Shown here one piece after another: positions 27,589-36,282 of a stretch of DNA of 64,000 nt. A program made the translations under genes and the position numbers. Under the pieces are notes generated by a model. The model saw nothing but the letters and a program-made list of their open reading frames with translations. It was not told the DNA's origin and did not search any database. The DNA is from Cellulosimicrobium cellulans. Lineage in GTDB: Bacteria; Actinomycetota; Actinomycetes; Actinomycetales; Cellulomonadaceae. Location of the stretch: positions 682,001 to 746,000 of the forward strand of contig NZ_JAMXST010000003.1 of the NCBI RefSeq assembly GCF_024124905.1, written 5' to 3'. Positions within the stretch are counted from its first letter, which is position 1, and each line of letters begins with the position of its first letter.

Positions 27589-28409
27589 CGGGTCCCCTCG
27601 TCCCGGACGACGCGTCCGGGCCGCTGCTCGTCGCGCTCGACATCGACGGCACCCTCATGTCGTACGACCAGGAGCTGTCGGACGACGTGCGCGACGCCGT
27701 CGCCGACCTGCGCGCGGCCGGGCACCACGTGGTGCTCGCGTCGGGGCGGTCGCTCATCGCGATGACGCCCGTCGCGGAGATCCTGGGGATCGACCGCGGC
27801 TGGGTCGTCGCGTCCAACGGCGCGGTGACCGCGCGGCTCGACCCGGACGAGCCCGACGGGTACGTCCTCGAGGACGTCGTGACGTTCGACCCGGGCCCGG
27901 CCCTGCGGCTCCTGCGCGAGCACCTGCCCGACGCGCGGTACGCCGTCGAGGACGTCGGCGTCGGTTTCCGCATGAACGAGCTCTTCCCCGACGGCGAGCT
28001 CGACGGCGTGCACCGCGTCGTCGACTTCGACGAGCTGTGGTCGGGCGAGGTCACGCGCGTGATCGTGCGGGCGCCGGGGTCGACGAGCGAGCAGTTCCAC
28101 GAGCTCGTCGAGCGCCTCGGCCTGGACGACGTCACGTACGCCGTCGGCTGGACGGCGTGGATGGACATCGCGCCGCTCGGCGTCACGAAGGCGACCGGCC
28201 TGGAGCTCGTGCGCCGCACCCTGCACGTCCAGCCGCACCGCACCGTCGCGGTCGGCGACGGCCGCAACGACGTCGACATGCTCCGCTGGGCGGCGCACGG
28301 CGTCGCGATGGGCCACGCGGACGCCGTCGTGCAGGCCGCCGCCGACGAGGTCACCGGCTCGATCGAGGACGACGGCGCGGCCCACCTCCTGCGCAGCCTC
28401 CTGCCCTGA
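27585..28409 (+). CDS. HAD-superfamily Cof-type hydrolase
   Basis: 274-residue cytoplasmic phosphatase of the HAD IIB (Cof) class. Motif I is [14 protein letters not shown] (DxD nucleophile), motif II is in VVLASGRSL, and motifs III-IV are [11 protein letters not shown] and [13 protein letters not shown]. The large cap domain between motifs II and III (about residues 85-200) sets substrate choice, usually sugar phosphates or nucleotides. GTG 27585 overlaps the serS stop, so it is translated with serS, a common pairing in actinobacteria. The 3' end runs into the CGCGAGGTAGARC repeat array. Confidence 0.9.
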   Translation: MTGPLVPDDASGPLLVALDIDGTLMSYDQELSDDVRDAVADLRAAGHHVVLASGRSLIAMTPVAEILGIDRGWVVASNGAVTARLDPDEPDGYVLEDVVTFDPGPALRLLREHLPDARYAVEDVGVGFRMNELFPDGELDGVHRVVDFDELWSGEVTRVIVRAPGSTSEQFHELVERLGLDDVTYAVGWTAWMDIAPLGVTKATGLELVRRTLHVQPHRTVAVGDGRNDVDMLRWAAHGVAMGHADAVVQAAADEVTGSIEDDGAAHLLRSLLP

Positions 28410-28410
28410 C

Positions 28411-28484
28411 CGCGAGGTAGAACAGCAGGGCGCGAGATAGAGCTCGCGGGGTTCTACGTCGCGACCTGCGGTTCTACCTCGGCG
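28411..28484. repeat. Array of four CGCGAGGTAGARC-type repeats, 20-bp period, inverted halves
   Basis: Copies start exactly every 20 bp: CGCGAGGTAGAAC (28411), CGCGAGATAGAGC (28431), then on the minus strand CGCGACGTAGAAC (plus strand 28451-28463) and CGCCGAGGTAGAAC (28471-28484). The first two point right and the last two left, so the array can fold on itself. It lies after the HAD gene at a convergent junction with map. Related copies occur at 9735 and 54991. Confidence 0.75.
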
Positions 28485-28486
28485 GG

Positions 28487-28666
28487 ATGGGTAGCGTCTT
28501 CGCGACGTCGTTCGTCCCCGAGCGTGCGGCTTTCGACGCGTCGTTCGCGACGCTCCTCGCGGACGACGACGCGCTGCTCCTCGTCGCCGAGGCGGGGGAC
28601 GTTTCTTCCGGGGTACCGGGGGTCTACCTCGCGGGGGTGGTCAGTCGCGGGGCTCGCGCGCGGTGA
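28487..28666 (+). pseudogene. Probable GNAT acetyltransferase fragment
   Basis: A short frame of 59 codons reads MGSVFATSFVPERAAFDASF then ATLLADDDALLLVAEAGD. This resembles the N-terminal part of a GNAT acetyltransferase (the ALLLVAEAGGEVVGYL strand region), then diverges into SSGVPGVYLAGVVSRGARAR and stops at 28664-28666. The acetyl-CoA-binding part is missing. The 3' end overlaps the end of map on the other strand, so the fragment is a truncated relic. The truncation point is near another CTACCTCGCG repeat copy (28624-28633). Confidence 0.5.
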
Positions 28667-29432
28667 GGACGACCGGGCCGTCGGGCGTGATCGCGACCGT
28701 GTGCTCGCTGTGGGCGCCGCGCGAGCCGTCGGCCGAGCGCAGGGTCCAGCCGTCGGGGTCGGTGTAGATCTCGTCCGTGGTCTCGAGGAACCACGGCTCG
28801 ATCGCGATGACGAGGCCCGGCTTGAGGGGGAACCCGCGCTTGCGACGGCCGTCGTTGGGGATGTGGGGCTCGCCGTGCATCGTGCGGCCCACGCCGTGCC
28901 CGCCGAAGTCGGTGTTCACCGAGTAGCCCGCGGCGTGCGCGACGTCGGCGATGGCGGCGGAGATGTCGCCGACCTTCTTGCCCGGCTGCGCGGCCGCGAT
29001 GCCGGCCTCGAGCGCGCGCTCGGTCGTCTGGATGAGCTTCGCGTCGGCCTCGCCGAGCGCCCCGGCGCGCGGCGTCCCGACGACGAACGACAGCGCCGAG
29101 TCCGCGACCCACCCGTCGACGGACGCGGCGAAGTCGATGCTCAGCAGGTCGCCGTCGCGCAGCGCGTAGTCGTGGGGGAGGCCGTGCAGCACGGCGTCGT
29201 TGACGGACGTGCAGATCACCTTGCCGAACGGGCTCGCCCCGAACGACGGGTGGTAGTCGATGTAGCACGACTCGGCCCCGCGGTCGCGGATCATCTTGTG
29301 CGCGACCTCGTCGAGCTCGAGCAGGTTCGTCCCGACCTTGGTGGCGGCGCGCACCGTGGTGAGGACGTCGGCGACGAACCGTCCCGCGGGTCGCATCTGG
29401 TCGATCTCCCGCGGGGTCCTCAGCTCGATCAT
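28641..29432 (-). CDS. map: Type I methionine aminopeptidase
   Basis: 263-residue enzyme that removes the initiator Met from nascent proteins. The five metal ligands are recognisable: two Asp in SIDFAASVDGWVADSALSF, His in GGHGVGRTMHGEPHI, Glu in VIAIEPWFLE, and Glu in GAHSEHTVAI. The start MIELRTPREIDQMRPAGRFV and the length are normal for type Ia enzymes. ATG 29432 has GGAAGGA upstream. It is a stand-alone copy, not in the usual secY-adk-map order, so a second map elsewhere is likely. The gene is divergent from the LacI regulator. Confidence 0.94.
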   Translation of the reverse strand: MIELRTPREIDQMRPAGRFVADVLTTVRAATKVGTNLLELDEVAHKMIRDRGAESCYIDYHPSFGASPFGKVICTSVNDAVLHGLPHDYALRDGDLLSIDFAASVDGWVADSALSFVVGTPRAGALGEADAKLIQTTERALEAGIAAAQPGKKVGDISAAIADVAHAAGYSVNTDFGGHGVGRTMHGEPHIPNDGRRKRGFPLKPGLVIAIEPWFLETTDEIYTDPDGWTLRSADGSRGAHSEHTVAITPDGPVVLTAREPRD

Positions 29433-29584
29433 CGTGGTCCTTCCGGTTCGCAGGTGGCGTGCCCGACGGCGGCGCGGCCGGCTCGAGCGGTGCCGAGCGG
29501 TGCCGCGGGACGGGCCTCCCCACGATATCGGTCCGCGCTGCCGCGGTGCGGCGGGAGCGGGTGCCGTGCGCACGCCGCCGGGGC

Positions 29585-29596
29585 GCAAGCGCTTGC
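29585..29596. promoter_or_regulatory. LacI-type operator upstream of the LacI gene
   Basis: Perfect 12-bp palindrome GCAAGCGCTTGC, the classic CG-centred LacI/GalR operator. It lies 69 bp before the regulator start and probably mediates autoregulation. Confidence 0.75.
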
Positions 29597-29664
29597 ATCG
29601 ATCTGCTCACGATGCGGCACGGCGCCTCGCCACGTGGCCTCCGGGCGTGGCAGCATCACCCGTC

Positions 29665-30675
29665 GTGGCAGGTATCGACGACGTCGCCCAGGCCGCCGGG
29701 GTGTCCACGGCGACCGTCTCGCGCGCCCTGCGCGGCCTGCCCAACGTGTCGGAGGCGACGCGCCTGCGGGTGCTCGCGGAGGCGGCCCGGCTCGGGTACG
29801 TGCCCACGCCGTCGGCGTCGTCGCTGGCCACCGGGCGCACCCGCACCATCGGGGTGCTCACCCCGTGGGTCAACCGTTGGTTCTTCGCCAACGTCATCGA
29901 GGGCGCCGAGCGTGCGCTCCGCGACCTCGGCTACGACGTCCTGCTGTACACGTTCGACGTCCGCCGGACGTCGTCCCGCCGCCGGGTCGACCCGAGCGTG
30001 CTGCGCCACCGCGTGGACGGGACGCTCGTCGTCGGGCTGCCGCTCGACGACGACGAGGTGCGCTCGCTCGTCGGGCTCGCCCGGCCGCTCGCGTTCGTCG
30101 GGTCGGGGCCGGCCGACCAGGTGACGGTCCGGCTCGACGACGTCGCGACCGGCCGGGCCGCGACGCGCCACCTGCTCGACCTGGGGCACCGGGTCATCGG
30201 CCACGTGACCGGGGTGCCCGACCTCGTGTCGTCGTGGTCGCCGCCTGTCGAGCGGGCCCGGGGCTACGTGCGCGCCCTGGAGGAGGCGGGGATCGTCGTC
30301 GAGCCGGACCTCGAGGTGAACGGCGACTTCGACGTCGCGGGAGGGCGCGAGTCCACGGCGGAGCTCCTGCGCCGCCGGCCGGACGTGACCGCCGTCTTCG
30401 CGGCGTCGGACGAGATGGCCATGGGGGCCATCCTCGCGGCGCGGGACCTGGGGCTGCGCGTCCCGGACGACCTGTCGGTCGTCGGGGTGGACGGCCACGA
30501 CCTCGGGGAGCTCGTCGGGCTGACGACGATCGCCCAGGACGCCTACCAGCAGGGGTTCGACGCGGCGCTCCTCCTGCTCGAGATGATCAACGGCGCCCCG
30601 GTGCCGGAGAGCCTCACCTATCCGACCGAGCTGGTGCGCCGCGGCTCGACGGCGCCGCCGGGCGCCGGAGCCTGA
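29665..30675 (+). CDS. LacI-family transcriptional regulator of the sugar ABC operon
   Basis: 336 residues. The N-terminal helix-turn-helix reads GIDDVAQAAGVSTATVSRAL with the hinge helix ATRLRVLAEAARLGYVPTPSASSLATG (about residues 3-60). The periplasmic-binding-like sensor domain follows (IGVLTPWVNRWFFANVIEGA to PDDLSVVGVDGHDLGELVGL). GTG 29665 gives the usual LacI N-terminus; GTG 29647 in frame is possible. Matching operators stand before it (29585-29596) and before the binding-protein gene (30817-30832), so it should repress itself and the importer until the sugar is present. Confidence 0.92.
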   Translation: MAGIDDVAQAAGVSTATVSRALRGLPNVSEATRLRVLAEAARLGYVPTPSASSLATGRTRTIGVLTPWVNRWFFANVIEGAERALRDLGYDVLLYTFDVRRTSSRRRVDPSVLRHRVDGTLVVGLPLDDDEVRSLVGLARPLAFVGSGPADQVTVRLDDVATGRAATRHLLDLGHRVIGHVTGVPDLVSSWSPPVERARGYVRALEEAGIVVEPDLEVNGDFDVAGGRESTAELLRRRPDVTAVFAASDEMAMGAILAARDLGLRVPDDLSVVGVDGHDLGELVGLTTIAQDAYQQGFDAALLLLEMINGAPVPESLTYPTELVRRGSTAPPGAGA

Positions 30676-30816
30676 GGCCCCGAGCCGCGCCTCGCCGCGC
30701 GCTCGACGACGCCGCGTGGGAGCGTGGCCAGGAGGGGAGGGGTGAGAGAGCGCGCACCCGGCGCACGTGACGGAATCGTTACGCAAACTCGCCTCTCCTG
30801 TGCTTGCGGCAGCGCG

Positions 30817-30832
30817 ATGCAACCGCTTGCAT
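30817..30832. promoter_or_regulatory. LacI-type operator upstream of the sugar ABC operon
   Basis: ATGCAACCGCTTGCAT: arms ATGCAA and TTGCAT are perfectly complementary around a CCGC centre. Shares the GCAA/TTGC core with the operator at 29585. It is 105 bp before the binding-protein start. Confidence 0.75.
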
Positions 30833-30937
30833 GGTGCCTAGGGCGAGAGCGCACCCGCGCTCGCGACGTCGCGATGCGCCCGGTCCTCACCGGACCGGGG
30901 TGACGGCGTCCGTACCCACGACGAGGTGGAGGCTGAC

Positions 30938-32344
30938 ATGACCAGGACCACGAGGACCAGCGCGGCGCGTCGTCGCACGCTGGTGGTCGCCGCCGGCGGC
31001 GCGAGCCTCGCGCTCGTGCTCGCGGCGTGCAGCGGCGGTGGCGGCGGCGGAGGTGACGACGAGTCGCCGAGCGCCGAGGTGGACTGCGCCGACTACGAGC
31101 AGTACGGGGACCTCTCCGGCAAGACGGTGACGGTGTACTCGACGATCGTCGACACCGAGGCGGAGCAGCAGCAGGCGTCGTACGAGCCGTTCGAGGAGTG
31201 CACGGGCGCCACGATCGAGTACGAGGGCTCCAAGGAGTTCGAGGCGCAGCTCCCCGTCCGCATCCAGTCCGGCAGCGCGCCGGACATCGCGTACCTGCCG
31301 CAGCCCGGCCTGCTGCGCCGCATCGTCGCCGACTTCCCCGACGCGATCCAGCCCGTCGGGGAGGCGGCGTCCGCGAACGTCGACCAGTACTACACCGAGT
31401 CCTGGAAGGATTACGGCACCGTCGACGGGACGCTGTACGCGACGCCGCTCGGCGCCAACGTCAAGTCGTTCGTCTGGTACTCGCCGTCCATGTTCGAGGA
31501 GGCGGGCTACGAGGTCCCGACGACGTGGGACGAGCTCATGGAGCTCTCCGACCAGATCGTCGCGGACAACCCCGGCGGCGACGTCAAGCCGTGGTGCGCG
31601 GGCATCGCGTCCGGCGAGGCGACCGGCTGGCCGGCCACCGACTGGATGGAGGACGTCGTCCTGCGCACGGCGGGCCCCGAGGTCTACGACCAGTGGGTCA
31701 ACCACGAGATCCCGTTCAACGACCCGCAGATCGCCACGGCGCTGGCCACGGTCGGCGACGTGCTGAAGAACGAGGAGTTCGTCAACGGCGGCCTCGGCGA
31801 CGTGAGCACCATCGCGACGACCGAGTTCACCGAGGGCGGCTACCCGATCATCGACGGCCTGTGCTACATGCACCGCCAGGCGACGTTCTACCAGGCCAAC
31901 TGGACGACCCTCGACCCCGACCTGGTGGTCGCGCCCGACGGTGACGTCTGGGCCTTCTACCTCCCGGGCGAGACCGCGGAGGACAAGCCGCTGCTCGGTG
32001 GCGGCGAGTTCGTCGCCGCGTTCAACGACCGTCCCGAGGTCCAGGCGTTCCACGCGTACCTGTCGAGCCCCGAGTGGTCCAACGCCAAGGCGAGCGTGAC
32101 CCCGCAGGGCTGGATCAGCGCCAACAACGGCCTCGACCCGGAGCTGCTCCAGTCGCCGATGGACCAGCAGGCGTACGAGCTGCTCACGGACGACAGCTAC
32201 ACGTTCCGCTTCGACGGCTCGGACATGATGCCCGCCGCCGTCGGTGCCGGCTCGTTCTGGACCGAGATGACGGAGTGGATCGCGAGCGACAAGTCCGACG
32301 AGGCCGTCCTCGACGCCATCGAGGCGTCCTGGCCGACGTCCTGA
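30938..32344 (+). CDS. Carbohydrate ABC transporter substrate-binding lipoprotein
   Basis: 468-residue extracellular solute-binding lipoprotein. The signal ends at a lipobox Cys (about residue 31) in LALVLAACSGGG. The fold follows with GKTVTVYSTIVDTEAEQQQA, QSGSAPDIAYLPQPG, YATPLGANVKSFVWYSPSMF, EAGYEVPTTWDEL and WPATDWMEDVVL, like alpha-glucoside-binding AglE-type proteins. ATG 30938 has GGTGGAGG upstream; GTG 30926 in the same frame overlaps that ribosome site and is rejected. First gene of an importer operon under LacI control. The ATPase is not encoded here, so a shared MsiK-type ATPase elsewhere is probable. Exact sugar not determined. Confidence 0.9.
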   Translation: MTRTTRTSAARRRTLVVAAGGASLALVLAACSGGGGGGGDDESPSAEVDCADYEQYGDLSGKTVTVYSTIVDTEAEQQQASYEPFEECTGATIEYEGSKEFEAQLPVRIQSGSAPDIAYLPQPGLLRRIVADFPDAIQPVGEAASANVDQYYTESWKDYGTVDGTLYATPLGANVKSFVWYSPSMFEEAGYEVPTTWDELMELSDQIVADNPGGDVKPWCAGIASGEATGWPATDWMEDVVLRTAGPEVYDQWVNHEIPFNDPQIATALATVGDVLKNEEFVNGGLGDVSTIATTEFTEGGYPIIDGLCYMHRQATFYQANWTTLDPDLVVAPDGDVWAFYLPGETAEDKPLLGGGEFVAAFNDRPEVQAFHAYLSSPEWSNAKASVTPQGWISANNGLDPELLQSPMDQQAYELLTDDSYTFRFDGSDMMPAAVGAGSFWTEMTEWIASDKSDEAVLDAIEASWPTS

Positions 32345-32525
32345 CCCGCGGGCGACCCGGGGCCTGACCGCGCGGCACGCGCCGCGGGCCGGGCTCCGGG
32401 TCCACGCGTCGACCCGGGGGCGGGTCGTCCGGGGGGCCGATCCCCGGACGACCCGTCCCCGGGCCGTCCCCGCCGCACACCACGTCGTCGTCCGGCCCGC
32501 CGCCGGCCACCTCAGGAGCTCTCAC
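32345..32525 (+). promoter_or_regulatory. Intercistronic region with a stable hairpin (32421-32455)
   Basis: CGGGTCGTCCGGGG (32421-32434) pairs perfectly with CCCCGGACGACCCG (32442-32455) over a 7-nt loop. It lies between the binding-protein gene and the first permease. Such hairpins often protect the upstream message or partly terminate, giving more binding protein than permease. Confidence 0.65.
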
Positions 32526-33509
32526 ATGGACTGGTTGCTCGAACCCGCCGGGACGGGGGGCAAGCTCGCGGTGATGCTCGTCGCGATCCTGCTCTTCGTC
32601 GTCGTCATGGGCCTGATCCTCTTCCTCGTCGACCGGCCGCGGCGCGTGCCGGGCTGGGTCGTCGCGCTCGCGTTCGCCGGGCCCGCGGTCGTCATGCTCG
32701 CGTTCGGCCTGCTCTACCCGGGCCTGCGCACGATCCGGGACTCGTTCTACAACCGCACGGGCTCCGCGTTCGTCGGGCTCGACAACTACGTCACCGCGTT
32801 CACGCGCGACGAGTTCCAGATCGTCCTGCGCAACACCGCGATCTGGGTCATCGTCGTCCCGCTCGTCTCGACCTTCCTCGGCCTCGTCTACGCGGTGGTG
32901 GTCGACAGGTCCCGCTTCGAGAAGTTCGCCAAGACGCTGATCTTCCTGCCCATGGCGATCTCCATGGTCGGCGCGGGCATCATCTGGAAGTTCATGTACG
33001 AGTACAAGCCGGCGAGCCAGCCGCAGATCGGCCTGTTCAACCAGGTCCTCGTCTGGCTCGGGCTCGAGCCGCAGCAGTTCCTGCTCAGCGCGCCGGCCAA
33101 CACGTTCTTCCTCATCCTCGTGATGATCTGGATCCAGGCCGGGTTCGCGATGACGATCCTCGCCGCCGCGATCCGCGCCATCCCGGACGACATCGTCGAG
33201 GCCGCCCGGCTCGACGGCGTCGGCGGCATGCGGATGTTCCGCTACATCACCGTGCCGAGCATCCGCCCCGCGCTCGTGGTCGTCCTCACGACGATCGCGA
33301 TCGGCACGCTCAAGGTCTTCGACATCGTCCGCACCATGACCGGCGGCCGCTTCGAGACGTCGGTGGTCGCCAACGAGTTCTACACGCAGGCGCTGCGGCA
33401 GGGCGAGCAGGGGCTCGGCGCCGCGCTCGCGGTCATCCTGTTCGTCCTGGTCATCCCGATCATCGTGTACAACGTGCGGCAGCTGAAGCAGGCGGAGGAG
33501 ATCCGATGA
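32526..33509 (+). CDS. Sugar ABC transporter permease (MalF/AglF-like)
   Basis: 327-residue inner-membrane permease with about seven to eight helices: two at the N-terminus (about residues 14-34 and 42-65), then the transport domain. The ATPase-contact EAA loop is EAARLDGVGGMRMFRYITVP. Other landmarks are TLIFLPMAISMVGAGIIWKFM and TLKVFDIVRTMTGG. ATG 32526 is preceded by AGGAG. The stop overlaps the next start (ATGA), so both permeases are made in equal amounts. Imports the sugar bound by the lipoprotein encoded upstream. Confidence 0.92.
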   Translation: MDWLLEPAGTGGKLAVMLVAILLFVVVMGLILFLVDRPRRVPGWVVALAFAGPAVVMLAFGLLYPGLRTIRDSFYNRTGSAFVGLDNYVTAFTRDEFQIVLRNTAIWVIVVPLVSTFLGLVYAVVVDRSRFEKFAKTLIFLPMAISMVGAGIIWKFMYEYKPASQPQIGLFNQVLVWLGLEPQQFLLSAPANTFFLILVMIWIQAGFAMTILAAAIRAIPDDIVEAARLDGVGGMRMFRYITVPSIRPALVVVLTTIAIGTLKVFDIVRTMTGGRFETSVVANEFYTQALRQGEQGLGAALAVILFVLVIPIIVYNVRQLKQAEEIR

Positions 33510-34456
33510 GCACCCCACTGTCCGCCTCCGTCCCGGACGCCCCGCTCGTCGACGAGACCGCCGAGGAGGGCAGCGGCAAGGGCATCGTCGCGGGCCTCGA
33601 CGAGCGCGCGGGCAAGGTGCGCCGCAAGGTCTCGTCCCGGCCGGCGTCGATCATCGCGATCGTCCTCGCCGTCCTGTGGACCATCCCGACGTTCGGGCTC
33701 CTCGTCACGTCGTTCCGCCCGCCGCGCGAGATCCGGCGGTCGGGCTGGTGGGAGGCGTTCGCCAACCCCGAGTTCACGCTCGACAACTACACCGACGCGC
33801 TGTTCGGCGGGTCGACGAGCTTCGCGACGTACTTCATCAACTCCCTGGTCATCACGCTGCCCGCGGTGATCATCCCCATCACGCTCGCGTCGCTGGCCGC
33901 GTACGCGTTCGCCTGGGTGGACTTCAAGGGCCGCAACCTGCTGTTCGTCGCGGTGTTCGCGCTGCAGATCGTGCCGATCCAGGTCACGCTCGTCCCGCTC
34001 CTCACCCAGTACGTGGACTGGGGGATCGACGGGTCGTTCTGGCCCGTGTGGCTGTCGCACTCGATCTTCGCCCTGCCCCTGGCGATCTTCCTCCTGCACA
34101 ACTTCATGAAGGACATCCCGCGCGAGCTCGTCGAGGCCGCCCGCGTGGACGGCGCCGGGCACGTGAAGATCTTCTTCCAGGTGCTCATGCCGCTGCTCGT
34201 GCCCGCCATCGCGGCGTTCGGGATCTTCCAGTTCCTCTGGGTCTGGAACGACCTGCTCGTCGCCCTCACGTTCGCGTCCGGCCAGGACACCGCGCCCATC
34301 ACGGTGCGCCTCGCCGAGCTGTCCGGCTCGCGCGGGGCGAGCTGGCACCTGCTCCCGGCGGGCGCGTTCATCTCGATGGTCGTCCCGGTCATCGTGTTCC
34401 TCGCGCTGCAGCGTTACTTCGTGCGCGGTCTCCTCGCCGGGTCGGTCAAGGGCTGA
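33506..34456 (+). CDS. Sugar ABC transporter permease (MalG/AglG-like)
   Basis: 316-residue permease with six predicted helices after a 45-residue cytoplasmic N-terminus. The EAA loop reads EAARVDGAGHVKIFFQVLMP. Typical MalG-type text includes GLLVTSFRPPREIRRSGWWE, FAWVDFKGRNLLFVAVFALQIVPIQVTLVPLL and FLWVWNDLLVALTFA. It forms the membrane channel with the preceding permease. The operon ends at a strong terminator 24 bp downstream. Confidence 0.92.
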   Translation: MSTPLSASVPDAPLVDETAEEGSGKGIVAGLDERAGKVRRKVSSRPASIIAIVLAVLWTIPTFGLLVTSFRPPREIRRSGWWEAFANPEFTLDNYTDALFGGSTSFATYFINSLVITLPAVIIPITLASLAAYAFAWVDFKGRNLLFVAVFALQIVPIQVTLVPLLTQYVDWGIDGSFWPVWLSHSIFALPLAIFLLHNFMKDIPRELVEAARVDGAGHVKIFFQVLMPLLVPAIAAFGIFQFLWVWNDLLVALTFASGQDTAPITVRLAELSGSRGASWHLLPAGAFISMVVPVIVFLALQRYFVRGLLAGSVKG

Positions 34457-34479
34457 CGCCCGCCTCTTCGCGCAGGCGT

Positions 34480-34513
34480 CTGCGGCCCGTCCCGTGCACG
34501 GGACGGGCCGCAG
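34480..34513 (+). terminator. Terminator of the sugar ABC operon
   Basis: CTGCGGCCCGTCCCG (34480-34494) pairs perfectly with CGGGACGGGCCGCAG (34499-34513) around TGCA. Confidence 0.8.
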
Positions 34514-34566
34514 CCGTGTGCTCGGCCGGCGCCGTCCCGTGCCGCGCGGGCGCCTAGAGTCGTCGC

Positions 34567-35493
34567 GTGCCTCGCCACCCCGCCGCCGCCCTCGACCGGG
34601 TCCCGGTCCCGGCGCTGTTCGTCGTCTCGGGGCTGACGCAGTACCTGGGCGCGGCGATCGCCGTCGGGCTGTTCGCCGTGGCCGGAGCGATCGAGATCGG
34701 GTGGCTGCGCATCGCGGCGTCCGCGCTGCTGCTGCTCGCATGGCGTCGGCCGTGGCGTCGGCGATGGACCCGGCACGACCTCGCGTGGGTCGCCGTGTTC
34801 GGCGTCGCCCTCGCCGCGATGAACCTCGCGTTCTACGTCGCGATCGACCACCTGCCGCTGGGGACGGCCGTCGCCATCGAGTTCCTCGGCCCCGTCGCGG
34901 TCGCCGCGGTCACGGGCAGCGGGTGGCGCGAGCGGGGCGCGATCGCGGTCGCGGCGGCGGGGGTCGTGCTGCTCGCCGGGGTGACGATCGAGTCGGACCT
35001 CCCGCGCGCGGACGCCGTGCTCGGGCTCACCGCGATCGGCGTCGCGGCCGCGTGCTGGGCGGCGTACATCCTGCTGGGACGGCGGGTCGCCGTCTCCGGG
35101 TCGGGGGTGACGTCGCTCGCCGTCGCGATGACCGTGGGCGCGGTCGTGTTCGCGCCCTTCCTCGCGCGCGACGCCCTGCCGGTCCTCGGCGACTGGCGGC
35201 ACGTCGCGGCCGTCGCGGGGATCGCGCTCTTCTCGTCCGTCGTCCCGTACGCGCTCGAGCAGGTGATCCTGCGCCGCGTGAGCGCGGCGACGTTCTCGGT
35301 GCTCCTCGCGCTGCTCCCGGCGTCCGCTGCGGTCGTGGGCGCCGTCGTGCTGCGGCAGGTCCCCACGGTCCCCGAGCTCGTCGGCCTCGTCCTCGTGTCC
35401 GGGGCCATCGCCATGACCGCGGCGCGACCGGGCGGGCGCGCGGGCGGGACGCCGCCCGGGGACGACGTCCCGCTCGACCCGCCGCCCGCCTGA
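34567..35493 (+). CDS. EamA-family (RhtA-like) exporter
   Basis: 308-residue membrane protein with ten predicted helices arranged as two EamA halves (about residues 13-145 and 152-290). RhtA-like features are LGTAVAIEFLGPVAVAA and VPYALEQVILRRVSAATFSVLLALLPASAAVVG. Members export amino acids or metabolites such as threonine and homoserine; the substrate here is unknown. GTG 34567 lies 6 nt after TAGAGT, a leaderless promoter. It faces bpa, with a hairpin between the two. Confidence 0.85.
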   Translation: MPRHPAAALDRVPVPALFVVSGLTQYLGAAIAVGLFAVAGAIEIGWLRIAASALLLLAWRRPWRRRWTRHDLAWVAVFGVALAAMNLAFYVAIDHLPLGTAVAIEFLGPVAVAAVTGSGWRERGAIAVAAAGVVLLAGVTIESDLPRADAVLGLTAIGVAAACWAAYILLGRRVAVSGSGVTSLAVAMTVGAVVFAPFLARDALPVLGDWRHVAAVAGIALFSSVVPYALEQVILRRVSAATFSVLLALLPASAAVVGAVVLRQVPTVPELVGLVLVSGAIAMTAARPGGRAGGTPPGDDVPLDPPPA

Positions 35494-35510
35494 CGAGCGA
35501 CCGCGCGCCA

Positions 35511-35539
35511 CCGGTCCGGGCGCGTCCGCCCGGGACCGG
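35511..35539. terminator. Hairpin between convergent EamA and bpa genes
   Basis: CCGGTCCGGGCG (35511-35522) pairs with CGCCCGGGACCGG (35527-35539), with a one-base bulge. It can serve both directions. Confidence 0.6.
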
Positions 35540-35557
35540 CGAGGGCGAGCAGGGCCG

Positions 35558-36205
35558 TCAGAGGTACTGGCCCGGAGACGGCCGCCCGTCGTGCTCGTCG
35601 GGACGCCCGCCGGGATGTCCCGGAGCGGCGCCGGGGCCACCGGGGCCCATCGGAGGCAGCGAGCCGGGAGGCAGTGCGCGCCGGATCTGCGAGAGCTGCG
35701 CCTGCGCAGCCATCTGCTGGGCGACGAGCGCCGTCTGGATGCCGTGGAACAGGCCCTCGAGCCAGCCGACCAGCTGCGCCTGCGCGACGCGGAGCTCCGC
35801 GTCGGTCGGGACGGTGTCGTCCGAGAACGGCAGCGTGATCCGGTGCAGCTCCGCCACCAGGTCGGGGGAGAGGCCCTCCTCGAGCTCGGTGAGCGAGCGC
35901 TCGTGGATCTCGGCGAGGCGCGACCGCGCCGCCTCGTCGAGCGGGGCGTCCCGGACCTCGTCGAGGAGCTTCTTGATCATGCCGCCGATGCGCATCACCT
36001 TGGCGGGCTCCTCGATGACCGTCGCCGGGTTGCGGTCGGGGTCGGTGGAGTCGTCGCTCTCGACGACGCTCACCCCCGTCCCGTCCGGCATCACGACGGT
36101 GGCGCGGGCGGGCTCGTCGGCGTCGTCGGCGGCGTCCTGCGCACCGTTCGCGGGTTCGGGGGCCGTGGGGTCGTCGGGGCGGGGGTCGCGCGGTTCGTCA
36201 GCCAT
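35558..36205 (-). CDS. bpa: Bacterial proteasome activator Bpa
   Basis: 215 residues. ATP-independent ring activator of the actinobacterial 20S proteasome. The core four-helix region is about residues 65-180 (PAKVMRIGGMIKKLLDEVRD, LHRITLPFSDDTVPTDAELR, QAQLVGWLEGLFHGIQTALVAQQM), and the protein ends GQYL, the C-terminal motif that docks into the proteasome alpha ring. An acidic, disordered N-terminus and a Pro/Gly-rich segment before the C-terminus are normal. ATG 36205 lies 6 nt after CAGACT. This gene is strong evidence that the host has a proteasome; prcA/prcB are not in the window. Confidence 0.92.
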   Translation of the reverse strand: MADEPRDPRPDDPTAPEPANGAQDAADDADEPARATVVMPDGTGVSVVESDDSTDPDRNPATVIEEPAKVMRIGGMIKKLLDEVRDAPLDEAARSRLAEIHERSLTELEEGLSPDLVAELHRITLPFSDDTVPTDAELRVAQAQLVGWLEGLFHGIQTALVAQQMAAQAQLSQIRRALPPGSLPPMGPGGPGAAPGHPGGRPDEHDGRPSPGQYL

Positions 36206-36282
36206 GGGTCCAGTCTGGCGCGCGGCGCCCACGCGCGCACCGAGGCGCGGGATCTCCAGCCGTCGTCGGCCGTCGCCCGTGG

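Noticed and set aside
28411-28484. CRISPR array (regular 20-bp spaced repeats)
   Set aside because: The repeat unit is only 13 bp with about 7-bp gaps, orientation switches halfway, and no cas genes are present.
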